Notes: generated by a model not told the origin, from the letters alone. A stretch of 64,000 nucleotides of DNA from Capitulum mitella (GCA_030062745.1 CP099839.1:38579816-38643815); one strand, 5' to 3'. Shown: positions 1-11,559, numbered from the stretch's first letter. Numbers and translations are program-made.

Positions 1-76
1 AACTTTGCAGAACAAATGTTTGCTTATCAGTGAAGTCAATGCAGTTTTGAGACAATGTGGGGGGGTCCATGCTTAA

Positions 77-1285
77 CCCGCCCCGACAGGGGGGGCAGTT
101 GACCGTCCCCCCTGAAGTTTTTCTGGGATTGCGAGAGAACGAACAAACACAGCCACGAAACTTGGTGCACCTTTCGCTTCGTCATTTTCATACCTTGTGT
201 CAAAGTTTTGATCTCAGATCAGGTCAGGTTCCTCACCTAGGTCAGCTCAAACGGACCTGTGTCCAAAAAAGTTCAGCGCTCTGTAAGTTTTTCGCAAAAC
301 AAGATACCACAGTAATACTTTCAGGGATCAGTGACCTTGATAGATGCAACATATCTGCTATCTCAGATTTTCGAAATTTTCCGGGCCATTGACCTAAGGT
401 CAAGCCCATTTTTAACACATGTCTTCGTTTTATTCGGAAACTGACTGAATATTTCATAACATTTTTAGTGTGGAGTGAAGCAGCCATCTAGCCACTGCCA
501 TTGGGCAAAGTATCAATGACTTCCAGCCATTGACCTGAGGTCAGGTCACGAATAACTGTTGTGAGCCAAAATGTACCACCGTCAAAATCAGCGATGAATT
601 ACTCAGAATGGGTAGGAAATAGCAGAACTGGCTTGCACAGACGTAATCAATACCAGGAACCTCAAAAAGTAAAAAAATGCATAGTTTGGAAATAAACAGG
701 CTCTCGCGAATAAAGCTCCGCTAATTGTGTAGATTGGTAACTAACGAATTTTTCCAGGATTTAAGCATGAAAGATCATCACAAGAATCATTGAGATCAAT
801 AAAATTCACATGGATAGGTTTTTTTCGCGAAAACAAAGGAACGCTAAAATTAGTCTCCGTCAATTTTTTACTGCATACGGCTGCGGCGCACGCCGGCAGC
901 CGGCGCGAAAATTGTCGTGTCTTTAACTCAACATTTCGACGTATATATGAACAAATCCGAGAAATTAGATGTGTATCGGCATCTGCGGACCTTTATTTGT
1001 GCGCTGGTGCCTTTACCTATGCGTTATTAGTCACAGCCCTTGAGATTCAGGCCGTTTCTCGGTCTCATGCAGTCGGCTATGAGAAAACATATATAGGAAG
1101 TAAGTTGCTTACATATTATGTAAAACTAAAAAATGAGACCGGTTTCAAGCACTACTCGTCACAAGGTTTCCAATGGTGTGTTTATTTTTATCGTGCGACG
1201 AACTGGTCGTCAGTTAGAGGGGGGCGGCCAACTGCCCCCCCCCCCCGTCGAGTGTGATCGTGGCCTACCGACGGTCGTGCGCAGG
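77..1285 (+). mobile_element. TTAA-flanked non-autonomous DNA element, copy 1
   Basis: A repeat of about 1.2 kb bounded by TTAA at 73-76 and 1286-1289. It starts CCCG and ends CAGG. Just inside each end a G-run and a C-run can pair as a hairpin around CAGTTGAC or a variant (90-118 and 1218-1250). The body matches the copies at 33026-34226 and 54878-56091 along its whole length, and the inverted partial copy at 12021-12692. No transposase reading frame is visible, so it would depend on an enzyme supplied in trans. TTAA target sites and CCC-starting ends are typical of piggyBac elements; assignment to that superfamily is inference. It contains several AGGTCA/TGACCT motifs, for example at 531-549. 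Confidence 0.8.
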
Positions 1286-1289
1286 TTAA

Positions 1290-2546
1290 ACAATGTATAC
1301 AACTTATACCGGAATACAGCGTTTTACTATCACGAGTGTTTTGGCAGCATTTTCTAGGAAAAGTCAGGTCGTTGTCTATTCGTACAGACCTGCAGGGGCC
1401 CAGTGTTCCAATTTTAAAACAAATCGTGGAATAACACTGTAGGCATGGGCTTCGGAGCGAACTGGCGTCATAAGACCACAACACCGAGTGGAAGAGTCTC
1501 CAAGTCTCATTCTCAGTCTCATCTCATCCGAGTCTCACCGAGTCTCATCAAACCGATGCTAAAATGGCGACGGTAACATTTCGTGCTTAACAAATGGTTT
1601 TCGGTAGAACGGATCAGTTCCAGAATAAACACAAGAGAATTGAGAACTGAGCGCGGAACAGTGCTTCGAGAAACAAATATTAAATAAAAATATCCGCGTC
1701 TTTGCAGGATGGGAAGTATTCTCCGGTGCAGCTCTTGCATGTCGATCGAGCCTGAGAAAGTTCCGCATCTCACTGACCTCGTTTGCGGTTATGTTTCGCG
1801 TCCACCAGTCCACGCCTGAGCATTAAACAGTGCTTTTCGCGGACGACTTACCATGCCGTTGCAGAGGCACCGCAGGCGGCTGGCACATTCGTTGTGCCAC
1901 ATTCAAACAAGGTCATCAGTTGGGCAGTCGGTGGGATTTCTCTGGTGCACATCGTCATGCGCTGAGCATGCCGCCCTCTGCCCGTGCGACGGGTGAGGCC
2001 GTTCTGCACCCTCTGCAGCGGCACGATATGGGGCCTGGGGCTACTCGAGCGCGTCACGTAGAGAGAGAGAGCTGTCCAACCGGGTCGGCCCGGAGACGCT
2101 GGCGGACCGAGCAAGGATGGACCGCGGGCTATTGGTCATCGCAGCTCGGGGTCAGATGGTATCAAATGGTGCAATCAAATGGTGCAGCTACCTGGGAGAG
2201 TGTCTTCCACTTTTCCCTCGTTATCTCACTAATGTCTATGAGGCTTCCGTAAAACGATTTTCAAATGCGTGGAAAGCAAGCCAAAATGTACGCCAAATAA
2301 AACCGATGGAGCTCAGCGATGCATTTTGGCACAGCCACACAGATACAAAAAGTGACAAGAAAGTACAGACATCTCGTTCTTAGCAACACCGCCTCTTGTA
2401 CCGACACTTAGCAACGCTTTTTCGTGTCACCCCAGCGTTACCACAAGATGCGCCAACCTGCCAAGGTCATGACCAGATCGTACGCCCTTATCATCGAAGC
2501 CATGGCTTTATTAGACAACGTGAAGGCATCGCCCAGTCTCTTTCAT
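1290..2546. other. No gene seen; short GTCTCA-rich patch
   Basis: No coding region with splice support was found here. At about 1492-1552 the hexamer-like unit AGTCTC/TCTCAT recurs several times as a degenerate microsatellite. A short GA run sits at 2060-2072. The rest is unassigned sequence. Confidence 0.5.
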
Positions 2547-2558
2547 CTCATTCTGAGT

Positions 2559-2820
2559 TTACACATTCACTCTGATTTGCCGCAGTCGTCTGCGCAAACA
2601 GACCCGGCGGTGGGCGCCGAGCCTCAGCACGGCGCAGCCCAAGCCCGGTCCGGGCCTGCCGTAGCCAGGCCTGCAGCTTTGGGAGCGCTGCTCCGGGACT
2701 GGGGCCTCGGCAGGCGGGACCCGACCACGCGCCATCCCGGGACCGATGTGCTGCTGTCGCAGCCACTCGCACTGCGCCACGTCTTCTGCGGACCTGAACA
2801 AAACGTCAAACATTTCTGCA
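2559..2820 (-). CDS. Possible exon, hypothetical
   Basis: A GC-rich minus-strand stretch that opens right after a plausible splice acceptor (tgcctaactgcag, boundary near 2821). The reading begins with Met-Phe-Asp-Val-Leu-Phe and contains SAEDVAQCEWLRQQ, then a basic tail with a few cysteines before a stop at 2559. The early part loosely resembles the N-terminal region of ISXO2-like (DDE) transposase-derived proteins, in which a short helix ending in WL precedes a zinc-binding segment. The expected CxxC pairs are not clearly present, so this resemblance is weak. No partner exons were identified nearby. It could be a decayed transposase, part of an unknown gene, or an open GC-rich accident. Confidence 0.2.
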
Positions 2821-2834
2821 GTTAGGCAAACCAT

Positions 2835-3245
2835 TTCCAGCGGATCTTGACTGGCTGACTAATGTGGAGTTTAAAGGTGCGCCACAACCTACTGACCATT
2901 ATGCGTCGCCTGTAAAGTCTGTATGCGTTACGTTATTTTTGTGATTTGTGTGATGAGTTTTATGACATGGCAAGTCAATGGAAAAGAGCAGTGAACACAA
3001 ATAGCTGGATTTGCGTTTGTATGTGTACAGGCTAAATTTGGAAGCCACCTGGAAGATCGGCAAGTGCAAAGGGCCACCGCCAAGCGGAGGCCAGACGTGC
3101 AGGCGGAAGGTGAAGGTGATTCTCCGAGTCTCGAATCGCATGGGAGTTAAATGCGGAAATTCCGCCAAAATACCGTAAATGACGACAAGTCAGTGCTCGG
3201 CGCAGCCGGCCGGTGGGTGGCCCGTTCTACACCAGACGTGTGAAC
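2835..3245. other. No gene seen
   Basis: Unassigned sequence between two weak gene candidates. I see no repeat relationship to the rest of the window and no RNA gene. Confidence 0.4.
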
Positions 3246-4062
3246 TCACGGCTCCAGGGGCGGCACGTCGCAGTCGCACAGCTCCCCGCCGTCTCCCATC
3301 TCGCAGAGGACGCAGCAGAGGACGCAGCGTCCCAGTCCGGCGTCGTCGTCTGCGGAACACGCTTGGTGGGGTGCACGGGTTGGTCGGGGTGTTTGGTGGG
3401 ATGCACCGGGTGGGCGGGTCGTTTGGTGCGACGGGACGGCGGGTCGAGCCGTCCGTCGGGGTGGGACGGCCGGTCGCGGTCCGGCGCAGAGCCGGGGCGG
3501 CCTTCAGAGCGCGGGACGGGGTGGTCGCGGGTTGTCGGCCGTTTGGCGGGCCGCGGCACCGCTGCCGGGACGCGCCACCCGCCGAGCGCCGAGCCAAGCG
3601 CCAGGAACGGCGGCCGGAAGCAGTGGCACTCCTCGCCGCCCTGCTGGATGGCGCACAGGATGCGGCACATCTCGTCGTGGTCGGGCGTCGGCGCGGCCGA
3701 GCTCGGCGCGGTGCCGGCCGTAGCCGGACCGATCGGGATGACGTCACTTTCCGCGGGGCCGGCCCCGGTGACGCCACTCGCTGCCGCCGGCGTCTGCGGC
3801 GTCTGGCCAGCGGCGAGGTCTTTCTGCCCGCCGGGCAGAAGCTGTTCTCTCCTGCCGGAGCCCGGTGTCGTTCCGCTCACAGAAACGACGCCGCCTGCGC
3901 GCCGGTGGCCGGGCCGTGGCCACCTGAGCGAAGGGCTGCCCCGGCTGGCGCCGGACGGTTGGCGATCAGCTGGCGCCAGCACGGGAGTGGGACCCTGCCG
4001 GCCGCCTGCTGCGTACACAGGAGGGCCGCCACCGCCAGCCACGCCTTCCACCTCCAGTGCAT
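3246..4062 (-). CDS. Candidate secreted protein with two Cys motifs
   Basis: Three coding-looking pieces lie in order on the minus strand but in different frames. The first starts at ATG 4062 with a textbook signal peptide, MHWRWKAWLAVAALLCTQ, ending near Ala-Ala-Gly. A second piece (about 3690-3600) encodes CRILCAIQQGGEECHC followed by FRPP. A third (about 3335-3246) encodes CCVLCEMGDGGELCDC followed by DVPP, shortly before a TGA stop at 3248-3246. The two Cys segments align as C-x2-LC-x4-GGE-x-C-x-C-x2-PP, which is unlikely by chance. One phase-consistent join of the first two is a donor at 3924/3923 (TCAG|GTGGCC) to an acceptor at 3780 (GGCAG|CG). I found no clean splice to the third; degenerate Pro/Thr/His-coding repeats lie between (about 3360-3460). 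I do not recognise the family. The exon model is uncertain, and a frameshift in the assembly is also possible. Confidence 0.35.
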
Positions 4063-5194
4063 CGTCCTGTCAACGGGATAGAGGCCTGAGGTAAACATGG
4101 CAACAACGACAAAGGAGGAGGTTGGGAGGGAAAGCCTTCTTGTAAAAAAAAAAAACAGGCATATAAAGAGCACCTTTCCTTCCGCAAGAATCAGTTCCGC
4201 GTTCTGCTGGACGACAGGCATGTTTTTCTCAACACCAGGCATTGGTGATGCCCACCTGGGTTTCTGCTCATCTCTTTCCATTTTACGGCCACGTTTTCCG
4301 TGCCAAAATATTAAAACTACGGTGGGACCTGGCCACGACCAAAAGTGTAGGAAATGTCGCCGCTCGGTACCTCCTCTCTGACTCGATCCCTCACACAAGG
4401 TCCCCACTGGCCGGCACCTCCGGAGCCTGGCAGAGTGGCAGGCGAGTGTCGCCAGTGACTGTCCGCTGACTGCTGTCGTGACGCGTGATAAAGTGACGTG
4501 ATAAACGTTTATCAGCCGGAGGGCGGGGTCAGCTGTCGTCCTCTGCCAGCTGCTGTGGCGTTCACGCCCGACCGCGCCGTCACGGCAGGGAAACTGAGCC
4601 GTGAGAGCAGTTCTGCGGCCGATGGTCTTGCACGGCGGCACTCAATGCACTGTCATGGAGCAGCCGAGGGCGGCTCCTCGTGAAACCGAGGCTTTCATAC
4701 GGATTACATTTATGAAATGTGTACCTGTATGGATCCTAATGAACTGTGAGAACTATGCTGAGGCATCTGATTGCAATGGTAGCGGTACTGTTCTCCGTTC
4801 GCATCAAGTCTCAGTTTTTCGAATCCTTTCGAATCGTCTGCGTGCCTGACCCTAAACCTGTTCCACTTCAGTGCGCTGCGTGGCGCAGCAATCCCTTTTT
4901 GCTCACCGTCTGGAATATTGTTATGGCCTCTTCGACTGCTCGTTGTGAGGATTTCGCTCCACGGTACGCCAAAAAAGAGCTGGCTTCTTATGGTACCGTA
5001 TCACGTGACTTTAGACGTGAGCTAGTCAGCTGCAAGACGCCATAGCGAGCGCGGAGAAGGGTCGAAACCAGTGTCGCTGTGGCCTTCACATTGTACTGCG
5101 GCAAAACCGGCACCGTAAATGCCTCCAATTCATTAATTTTGCTGCGGTAATGGCCAAGCGAATAAGAACCTGGACATTAAAATCCAATATGCGG
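4063..5194. other. No gene seen; possible upstream region of the Cys-motif candidate
   Basis: An AG at 4067-4066 on the minus strand (ttgacag) lies just ahead of the candidate start at 4062, so a 5' non-coding exon could lie in this stretch. A short A-run at 4145-4155 is the only simple repeat. Otherwise unassigned. Confidence 0.35.
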
Positions 5195-5480
5195 TGGACA
5201 CTGGGTTGGGGGGGGGGGGCGCAAACCAGTTTCCTGGGTCTAGATGGTAGGCCAGCGAAGTCGTTGACCCGGGGTGTGTGTGTGTGGAAGCGCTGGCCGT
5301 AGGTTCGCAGTGTACTCTTCAGCGCCTGAGCATGGATGGTAGGCCATCGACCGGTGGGTAGGGTTGAAGGCTGGCCATAGGTTAGATTCGGAGTTTCAGC
5401 AACTTCAAACTCTGGTTGAGTAGAATATCTATGTCTTTTTTGGGGGGAGCAAATGGCCATTTCCCTCCCCCCAACTGCGG
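5195..5480 (+). repeat. Interspersed repeat, about 280 bp, copy a
   Basis: Contains a G-run followed by gcaaaccagtttcctgggtc, then a segment with ggtaggccagcgaagt, and ends in gggggagcaaatggccat. The same modules occur in the same order on the opposite strand at 17395-17640. A short GT microsatellite lies at 5275-5285. G-runs at both borders resemble the hairpin ends of the TTAA elements, but no TTAA duplication is evident. Confidence 0.6.
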
Positions 5481-6143
5481 TTAGGAGAGTCCGCACCCCC
5501 AACGGCCGAGATGTCCCTCCCCTGGATCCGACAGCAGTTTCGGTACCAGGCGGAATATTCGTTCTTCATGAAACGGTCCAGTGGCGAGGTCAGGGTGTGC
5601 ACAGCAAGCTTGACTTAGGAAGGATTCCGACTCCGTCGGCAACCACTTTATTAGATTTAGGGAATGCCAGATTTGAAAATACCAGTAGTTGTCAGATTCC
5701 AAAATACCAAAAGATTATCGCATTCCGAAGAACATGTAGAGAAACTGCACAGTGATGGACAATTGTTGTCTGGTAATAGGTATACGTGTTTTATATACCT
5801 ATGCATTTCTTATTGCCTGAGGCTGAATCCAGCGCATCGTCAACAAAGAACAAGATGCCCTTTATTTTCAAAAGAAAAACTAGGATATTCATAAGGGCAT
5901 GATTCAGAAAAAGAGTACGATTTGGTTACTCGATTAGCCGATGTCATGCTCAGACAAGCAGAAACGGTTGCAAAAGATGAACTACTGGCGGCCTGACAGG
6001 GTCCCGACCTCTCGAGGCAGGACGCGCGGGACGCTGATCGGGAGTTGTTTACGCGTCCAGCGAGCGAGCGCACCATGGCCTCAGGCTCTTAGCGGCGCGG
6101 ATGGAGCCGGGCAACGGTCTGCGGGCAGCGGCCACAGGGAACG
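5481..6143. other. No gene seen
   Basis: Unassigned sequence, with no recognisable protein, RNA gene or repeat partner in the window. Confidence 0.4.
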
Positions 6144-6639
6144 TTAACCCGCGTAGTGCAAGGGAATTTCGCGCTAACGCCCACAGGAAGGGGGGTCCAA
6201 AAGGACCCCCTCCGATCTCGGAAACGGAAAGAGCTAGAGACATGAAATTTTGTGGACAGGGTAGGACTACAACCATTTACATTGCGTGCAATTCTCATGA
6301 CTCTAGGTCAATATCTTCAGCGTCAAATGGTGTGGGAAAGGTCGAGTTTTGACACTTTGGGACCGTGCAGGCCATTCCGTACGACTTTTCGAACGAAACG
6401 GGAAAAGGGTGTTTGTTTGGCCGTTAAGGGATGGAATACGACAATTTCTATTCATCTGGCGTCTTGACTGAGGATTTCGAGTTGAGGTCATGGCAGGTCG
6501 TTGACCTATGGCGTCATTTTTTCGTCTTTTGCAGATCAGATTTCAAGCAACACGGAATACCTTGAGTGTAAATAAGGGCTCTGCACGTCTTTTTTGGCGT
6601 ATTTTGAGTGAAGGTAGCCAACATCGGTGCATTTGGCCA

Positions 6640-8620
6640 CTTCCAGTGTTTATATTTATGTATTTATATATATGCATATATGTATATACAGGTATCAATG
6701 TGCCAAACGCGTCATAGGGTCTTTAAATGCATATTTCATACAAGTCGACATATTGCAAAGCAGACATAGACCAGGCCGCAAAATAGTTACCCTTGACCTT
6801 TAATGACCTTGACCTGGAATGACCCTGGTATAGACAAGCGTATCGATGTTCGCACACATGTTTCTATTAGGGTCTTTCTTTGAATACATATGCAGCGTGA
6901 GGTCAGACGCGGCCGCTACGGCAACGCGGGCGGAGCTGGCCAGCACAGACGGGCGGCGGCCGGTAAACAGCGGACTGTCGTGTTGCCATAGCTACTGGGG
7001 CACTCTCCGCGGCGTGAGTTTCGGTGTAGTTCTTTTTTCGTGAATACAGTTTGTAGTTGCAGTATATTTCATGCAAATCAACATGTCGCAAAACAAATCT
7101 GGGCCAGGTCACAAGATATCTGATTTTAACCTGTAATGACCTTGACCTTTACTGACTGATACATGTAAACGTATCCATGTGGGCACACGTGTTTTTACTA
7201 GGGTCTTTTAATGCATAATATTTGATTTTGACCTTTAATGACCTTGACCTTTACTGGCCCTTGCACAGGGGTGTGGTTTCCTATCGCTTTGTGGGTGGCT
7301 CGGAACCCAAAAGGTGGAAATGGGCACCCACAATACGATTTGGGCACCCACAACGTAAATTAGACCAACATTTCTTATTATTAGCATATTATACATTACA
7401 CACATATATCCATATTATTATATACATATTATACACGAAATATTGGTCTAAGATAAGAATATTGAAATATATTTCTACTCTCAGTCCCATGACGTTAACC
7501 TCCTAAAATTAGCTTTGCAAACAATAGCCGAAACTCATTTACTCCACTGTCACCCACCAGATGCTTTTCCCCTCCACCCTCCAAGTAACAGTGTGTCAAG
7601 CCGGGTCCTGGAGAAAGGTCCTCCATTGAAGAGAGTGTATCTACTCAAAATTCTTGCAACTCGTTCTCGTTTGCTCATATTTTAGTGGGGTAAGTGAGTA
7701 CGCTGGCTGCCAGCCCAAGTTTAATCCATTTACCCCATTTCCTTTTCAACGCTAAAATCGCTGATGAATCGGGTTAGCGTATCGTTAGTCTCAGCGATGC
7801 CGCAGCTTACATCAGTTGACGAACACCAAAAGTCTAAAGGCGACCATCATGGATTCAGGCAAGTACCGCTGCTGTTCATCGAATCCCCCTCGCAGGTAGT
7901 CATTTTGATGTCATTGCCAGAACAATCGCCGCCGTTTGTAACTGCATCTGATACAGCAAGGCAGAGTGCTGGGTGAGTATCGGGTGCGTCCAAGGTTTAC
8001 CTCCGTATTTTCCGCTCGCCGATTGGCTCCTTTCTCCAGTATTTTGCATTGTATTTTGCCTACCGATATCACTGTCGATAAATACAGTAATTAAAATGCA
8101 CGAAATATTGGCCTTAGATGACCAAAATACACTTTTCATTTACATGACAATCGATAACCAATCTCAAATATTCCCGTTTGGGTTTCTGGAACAACGAGAA
8201 ACGCCAAATATATTCCCTTTAAGGATGTCGCCGCCATGAAGCCATTTATGATTCACGGAAATCATCCTTCCGTAATTTACCTCCCGTAATACCTTTTTAA
8301 GCTCATTTCTCTGGACTGTACGCATAAACGCCTGTCACGATCCCTTCCCCCTCCGATACACAATGTCTGGATGTCCCCATATGCGTTTTGGGCACCCGCA
8401 ATCATTTTCCGAAAACCACACCCATGCTCTCGTATATGTAGGCGTATCAGTGTGCGCACATGTGTTTTTATTAGGGTCTTTGAATGTATATTTCACACAA
8501 ACTGACATGTTGCAAAGCAAATTTGGAGCAGTCACAATCTGTTCGACCTTGACCTTTGACGACCTTGACACTTATGGACCCTGGCTTTGGTCTTTGTACA
8601 TCCATCATTTATGCCTGAAT
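6640..8620 (+). repeat. Interrupted tandem repeat rich in TGACCT
   Basis: A unit of roughly 155 bp begins gggtctttaaatgcata and runs through a segment like catgttgcaaagcaaat, several TGACCT boxes and a tgtgcgcacatgt-like block. Recognisable units start near 6717, 6871, 7200 and 8475. The array is broken by a GC-rich insert at about 6899-7038 and by a hAT-like element at 7266-8426. Confidence 0.65.
7266..8426. mobile_element. hAT-like non-autonomous element
   Basis: The left end reads CAGGGGTGTGGTTT. The right end, on the minus strand, reads CATGGGTGTGGTTTT. Both then carry a further related box (gtgggtggc and gcgggtgcc), so about 40 bp of inverted end is recognisable. The flanking 8-mers cccttgca (7258-7265) and ctctcgta (8427-8434) agree at 5 of 8 positions, which could be an eroded 8 bp target duplication as expected for hAT. 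The internal sequence encodes nothing I recognise. It sits inside a tandem-repeat unit, which dates it as younger than that array. Confidence 0.55.
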
Positions 8621-8915
8621 GACGTCGCGTGACTGTGTTCAAACGGTAGTCTTAGGTAGAACGCTGGTTCGCTGGTTATTTCGCGAAGTTCTCATTTGCC
8701 ATCGACAACCATCGTTTTCGTTATGTTTGCCTGACTTCCAATGCTTGAAACTTCACAAATTTCCGGTTGATTTCTGATTTTTCTGCGTCGATCGACGAGT
8801 TATTCAATTGCCATAAATATCACGAAGAAGCAGCAACTAGCTCCGATCCGTTCTCGAGATATTCAAGAAAAACAGTTGGGGGCACAAAAAGACCCCGTTC
8901 AAGTGCGTGTTTTAA

Positions 8916-9870
8916 AGGTGCGGCATGACGGCGAGGCAGGGACGGCGGATTGCATTTTCGGCTGTGGGGGCAAGCTCTATCGGATCAACAGCCGACCTCA
9001 TTTAGGTTACCTTCTTTCCCACTGCCGAAAAAAATGCCTGAATTTCGTTCTTTTTGTCATGGTTCAGTTCTTCGTTAAATAAACATTTTTTTCCCAGGTT
9101 TTGGCGCTAGTGTACACTTGTGTTCTCTAAATGGGTGGATTTTTCTACTCAGGTCTGTACCCATTGACATTTTTCAGGTCTTTGCCCTTGGGCATTCATC
9201 TCCATAAATGCGAATGATGCAAACTTCTGCTTCTTATGTTGTTTGCGTTTACATCACGAATTCAACAACATTATAAAGTACATTTGTAAACAGCTGAGAG
9301 ACAGTTTCCTCCCACAACATCAAATCATAACTCGACGCTCAGTAACGAAGCTTTTACAGACCATAACACGAAAACAAAGTCATTATCTCAAGCACTTGCC
9401 AACGCAGCTTTGCCTGTCCCCCCCACACACATGATGTAATAATGCCAGCACCAAACCTCTGACATAATGGAGCAGAGGCGTAGCGAGAAATCCGCCCAGG
9501 GGGACCAAATCGGATCAAGGGAGCCCTCGTAACCAATGAGAGCCCTCGCTAAGGGCGGATCCAGGATTTCACCAAGGCGGGGGGAGGGGTGGAGGCGAAT
9601 GGTCAGCGCGGGATCCCCATTTTTTGCCTTTCAGATATGAAAAAATGATGTAATTTTACTTTTTTACGATATAAAATAACCGAAAAAATTCAAACGCGTC
9701 ATCTTATTTCAGAAAATTCTGAGTTTTGTTTCCGAACAAAGTGGCCAGAATGTGACAAAAACGGCGAGATTTTAGGCGGTCCCGTGCCTCCCTTTATTTG
9801 AAATGTCGTGTCTGTATCTGGTCCAGGAGCCCGTCAGTCCCCGCCCCCCATCCCGTAGCTTGTGGATTTT
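8916..9870. other. No gene seen; repeat fragments
   Basis: No supported coding region. At 9475-9600 there are fragments typical of invertebrate short DNA elements, such as ggcgtagcgagaaatccgcc and gcggatccaggatttcacc. Confidence 0.4.
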
Positions 9871-9875
9871 TTACT

Positions 9876-9920
9876 TTAGGTTAGTTTAGTTTAGTTTAGG
9901 CCAGCTTAGTTTAGGTCCCC
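9876..9920 (+). repeat. TTAGG/TTTAG-like short tract
   Basis: Reads ttaggttagtttagtttag and continues with cagcttagtttagg. It resembles degenerate arthropod telomeric repeat (TTAGG) but is short and interstitial. It marks the start of the minisatellite block that follows. Confidence 0.5.
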
Positions 9921-11540
9921 TCTTGCAGTTACAGGGGCACTTTTGGTGGTCTCGGACCCTCTGCTGTGCCAGGATCCTCTAGTGGTCTCAGGTTCCTTTT
10001 ACAGTTTCACGTGTCCCGCGGACGTCTCAGGCCCTCCTTTGGCAGTTTCAGGGGCACCTCGGACAGTCTCAGGGACCCATCTGGCAGTTTCAGGAGCAAT
10101 TAAGCCATCTCAGGTTTTCTGCTGTCGTCCCTGGAACGTTTTTGCCGTCTAAGGAACCCTTCAGGCATTAAAAAGGGCTCTCTATAAGTCTCTCTCTGCC
10201 GTGACAGGGGCGCCTCTTGCAACTGTGTAAGTCTTTTGGCCGTTTCAGGAGCAGTCTGGAGGTCTCAAGTTCTAGTAGTTTCACGGGCCCATCTGGTCGT
10301 TTCAGTGGCCCTTATTGCTAGAGACTTCTAGTTAGCAGTGTCAAAGGTCTCTCTCTAGCAGTCTCAGTGGACCCTCTGCGGTCCCTGGTACCTTTCTTAT
10401 CGTCTCTGGGAAACATTTTTGCCATCCCAAGGGCCCTCTGGCAGTTACAAAAGATCTTTTGGCAATTTCAGGGCCCACGTGCGGTTTCGTAGGCCCTGTG
10501 AACGTCTCCGGTGATCCCCATGGCTGTATCAGGGGTCGTACTCTGTTACGTGAGGTATATCTGACAGTCTTTTAGGACCCCTCTAGCCGTAACAAGGGGC
10601 TTTTGTTGGCTCTTCAGGGGCCTCACTGCCAGTCTCAGGAGAACCTTGCCCGTGCCAGGGGCCCGCTTATTACACCCGGGGACCCTCTGGCCGTCCAGCT
10701 CCCCCATAAAACCCAAATACCATCTCAGAGGCCCTCTTATCGTCATTGTCTCGCAGAGGCACTGCGACCTTTTTGTTGGTCTCAGGGTTCATCTGCGGTG
10801 CACAGGCTCATCTTGCCGTCTCATAAACCACCTGACCTCCCCGGGGGCCCCTAGCAGCATCAGGAACCCCTCAAGGTTTCAAAAAGGCCAGTGTCGCCCA
10901 TGTATGGCTTCTCTCGAGGTTGAGTAGGTCACTGACGAATCCCCGTTCAGGGGGCCGCTCTGGCTGGCCAGGGTCTCCTTATGCCGTGCCAAGCACCCTC
11001 TAAAGTTCTTTCCGTCTCAGGTGCCTCTCTGACAATTTTAGCGATCGCATGGACCCTTTGCCATGTTGAGGCCCCTTGCTGTCCCAGGGGCCCTCGAAGA
11101 GTTTCAAGGACCCTTCTTTCTATCTTAGGGGCCATCTTACCATGTCAGGATCTCATTAACCGTCCCGGAGACTTTCTGACTACATCAAGAACCTTCAGCT
11201 TTCCACTCGCAGGGGCTCCCTAGGGACTCAGTCCTCATCTTGGCAGTCTCAGGGGCGCTATGAGCCATCTGGCGGTCTCGAGAACACTCTGCAGTGTTGG
11301 GACCCTGTTGTGGTCTCAGAGGCCCCTTGAGAGCTTCAAGGGCCCTGTATGAGTCTCAGAGGTCATCTAACCCTCCAGGAGGCCTCTCTAATTGCACCAA
11401 GAACCTGTTAGATTCTTATAGAGACCCCGTAAAGCTTATACGGGGCCCATTCTTTTTAAGTCTGACAGGGGCCCCTTCTCAGACCTCAGGGGGGAAGGGG
11501 CGATCACCCCCATTGCTTCCCCTTTGGATCCGCGCCTAGC
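9920..11540 (+). repeat. Degenerate minisatellite A (about 30 bp unit)
   Basis: A run of more than 1.6 kb in which a unit like ctctggcagtctcaggggcc recurs with variable spacing and much divergence. It explains the open frames in this block, which are not genes. Its CAGGGGCCCC core is also the core of minisatellite B read on the other strand. Confidence 0.85.
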
Positions 11541-11559
11541 CCTCGTAATCAGTGGGGCC

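Larger units (their letters stand above)
6148..8911. mobile_element. Possible third TTAA-flanked element (composite)
   Basis: A TTAA at 6144-6147 is followed by CCCGCG and, at 6190-6211, the hairpin GGGGGGTCC-AAAA-GGACCCCC. The other end, read inward on the minus strand from TTAA 8915-8912, has GGGGTC-TTTTTGT-GCCCCC (8897-8877). Both then continue with closely related inner sequence: left has atctcggaaacgg and gagctag (6215-6238), right has atctcgagaacgg and gagctag (8862-8835, minus). This supports paired inverted ends of one element, although the outermost bases match poorly. The interior holds tandem repeats rich in TGACCT and a nested hAT-like insert at 7266-8426. Confidence 0.45.

Noticed and set aside
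3179..4094. Two long plus-strand open frames (293 and 300 codons)
   Set aside because: Very GC-rich DNA keeps all frames open. The minus strand has the signal peptide and paired Cys motifs, while these frames show no motif.
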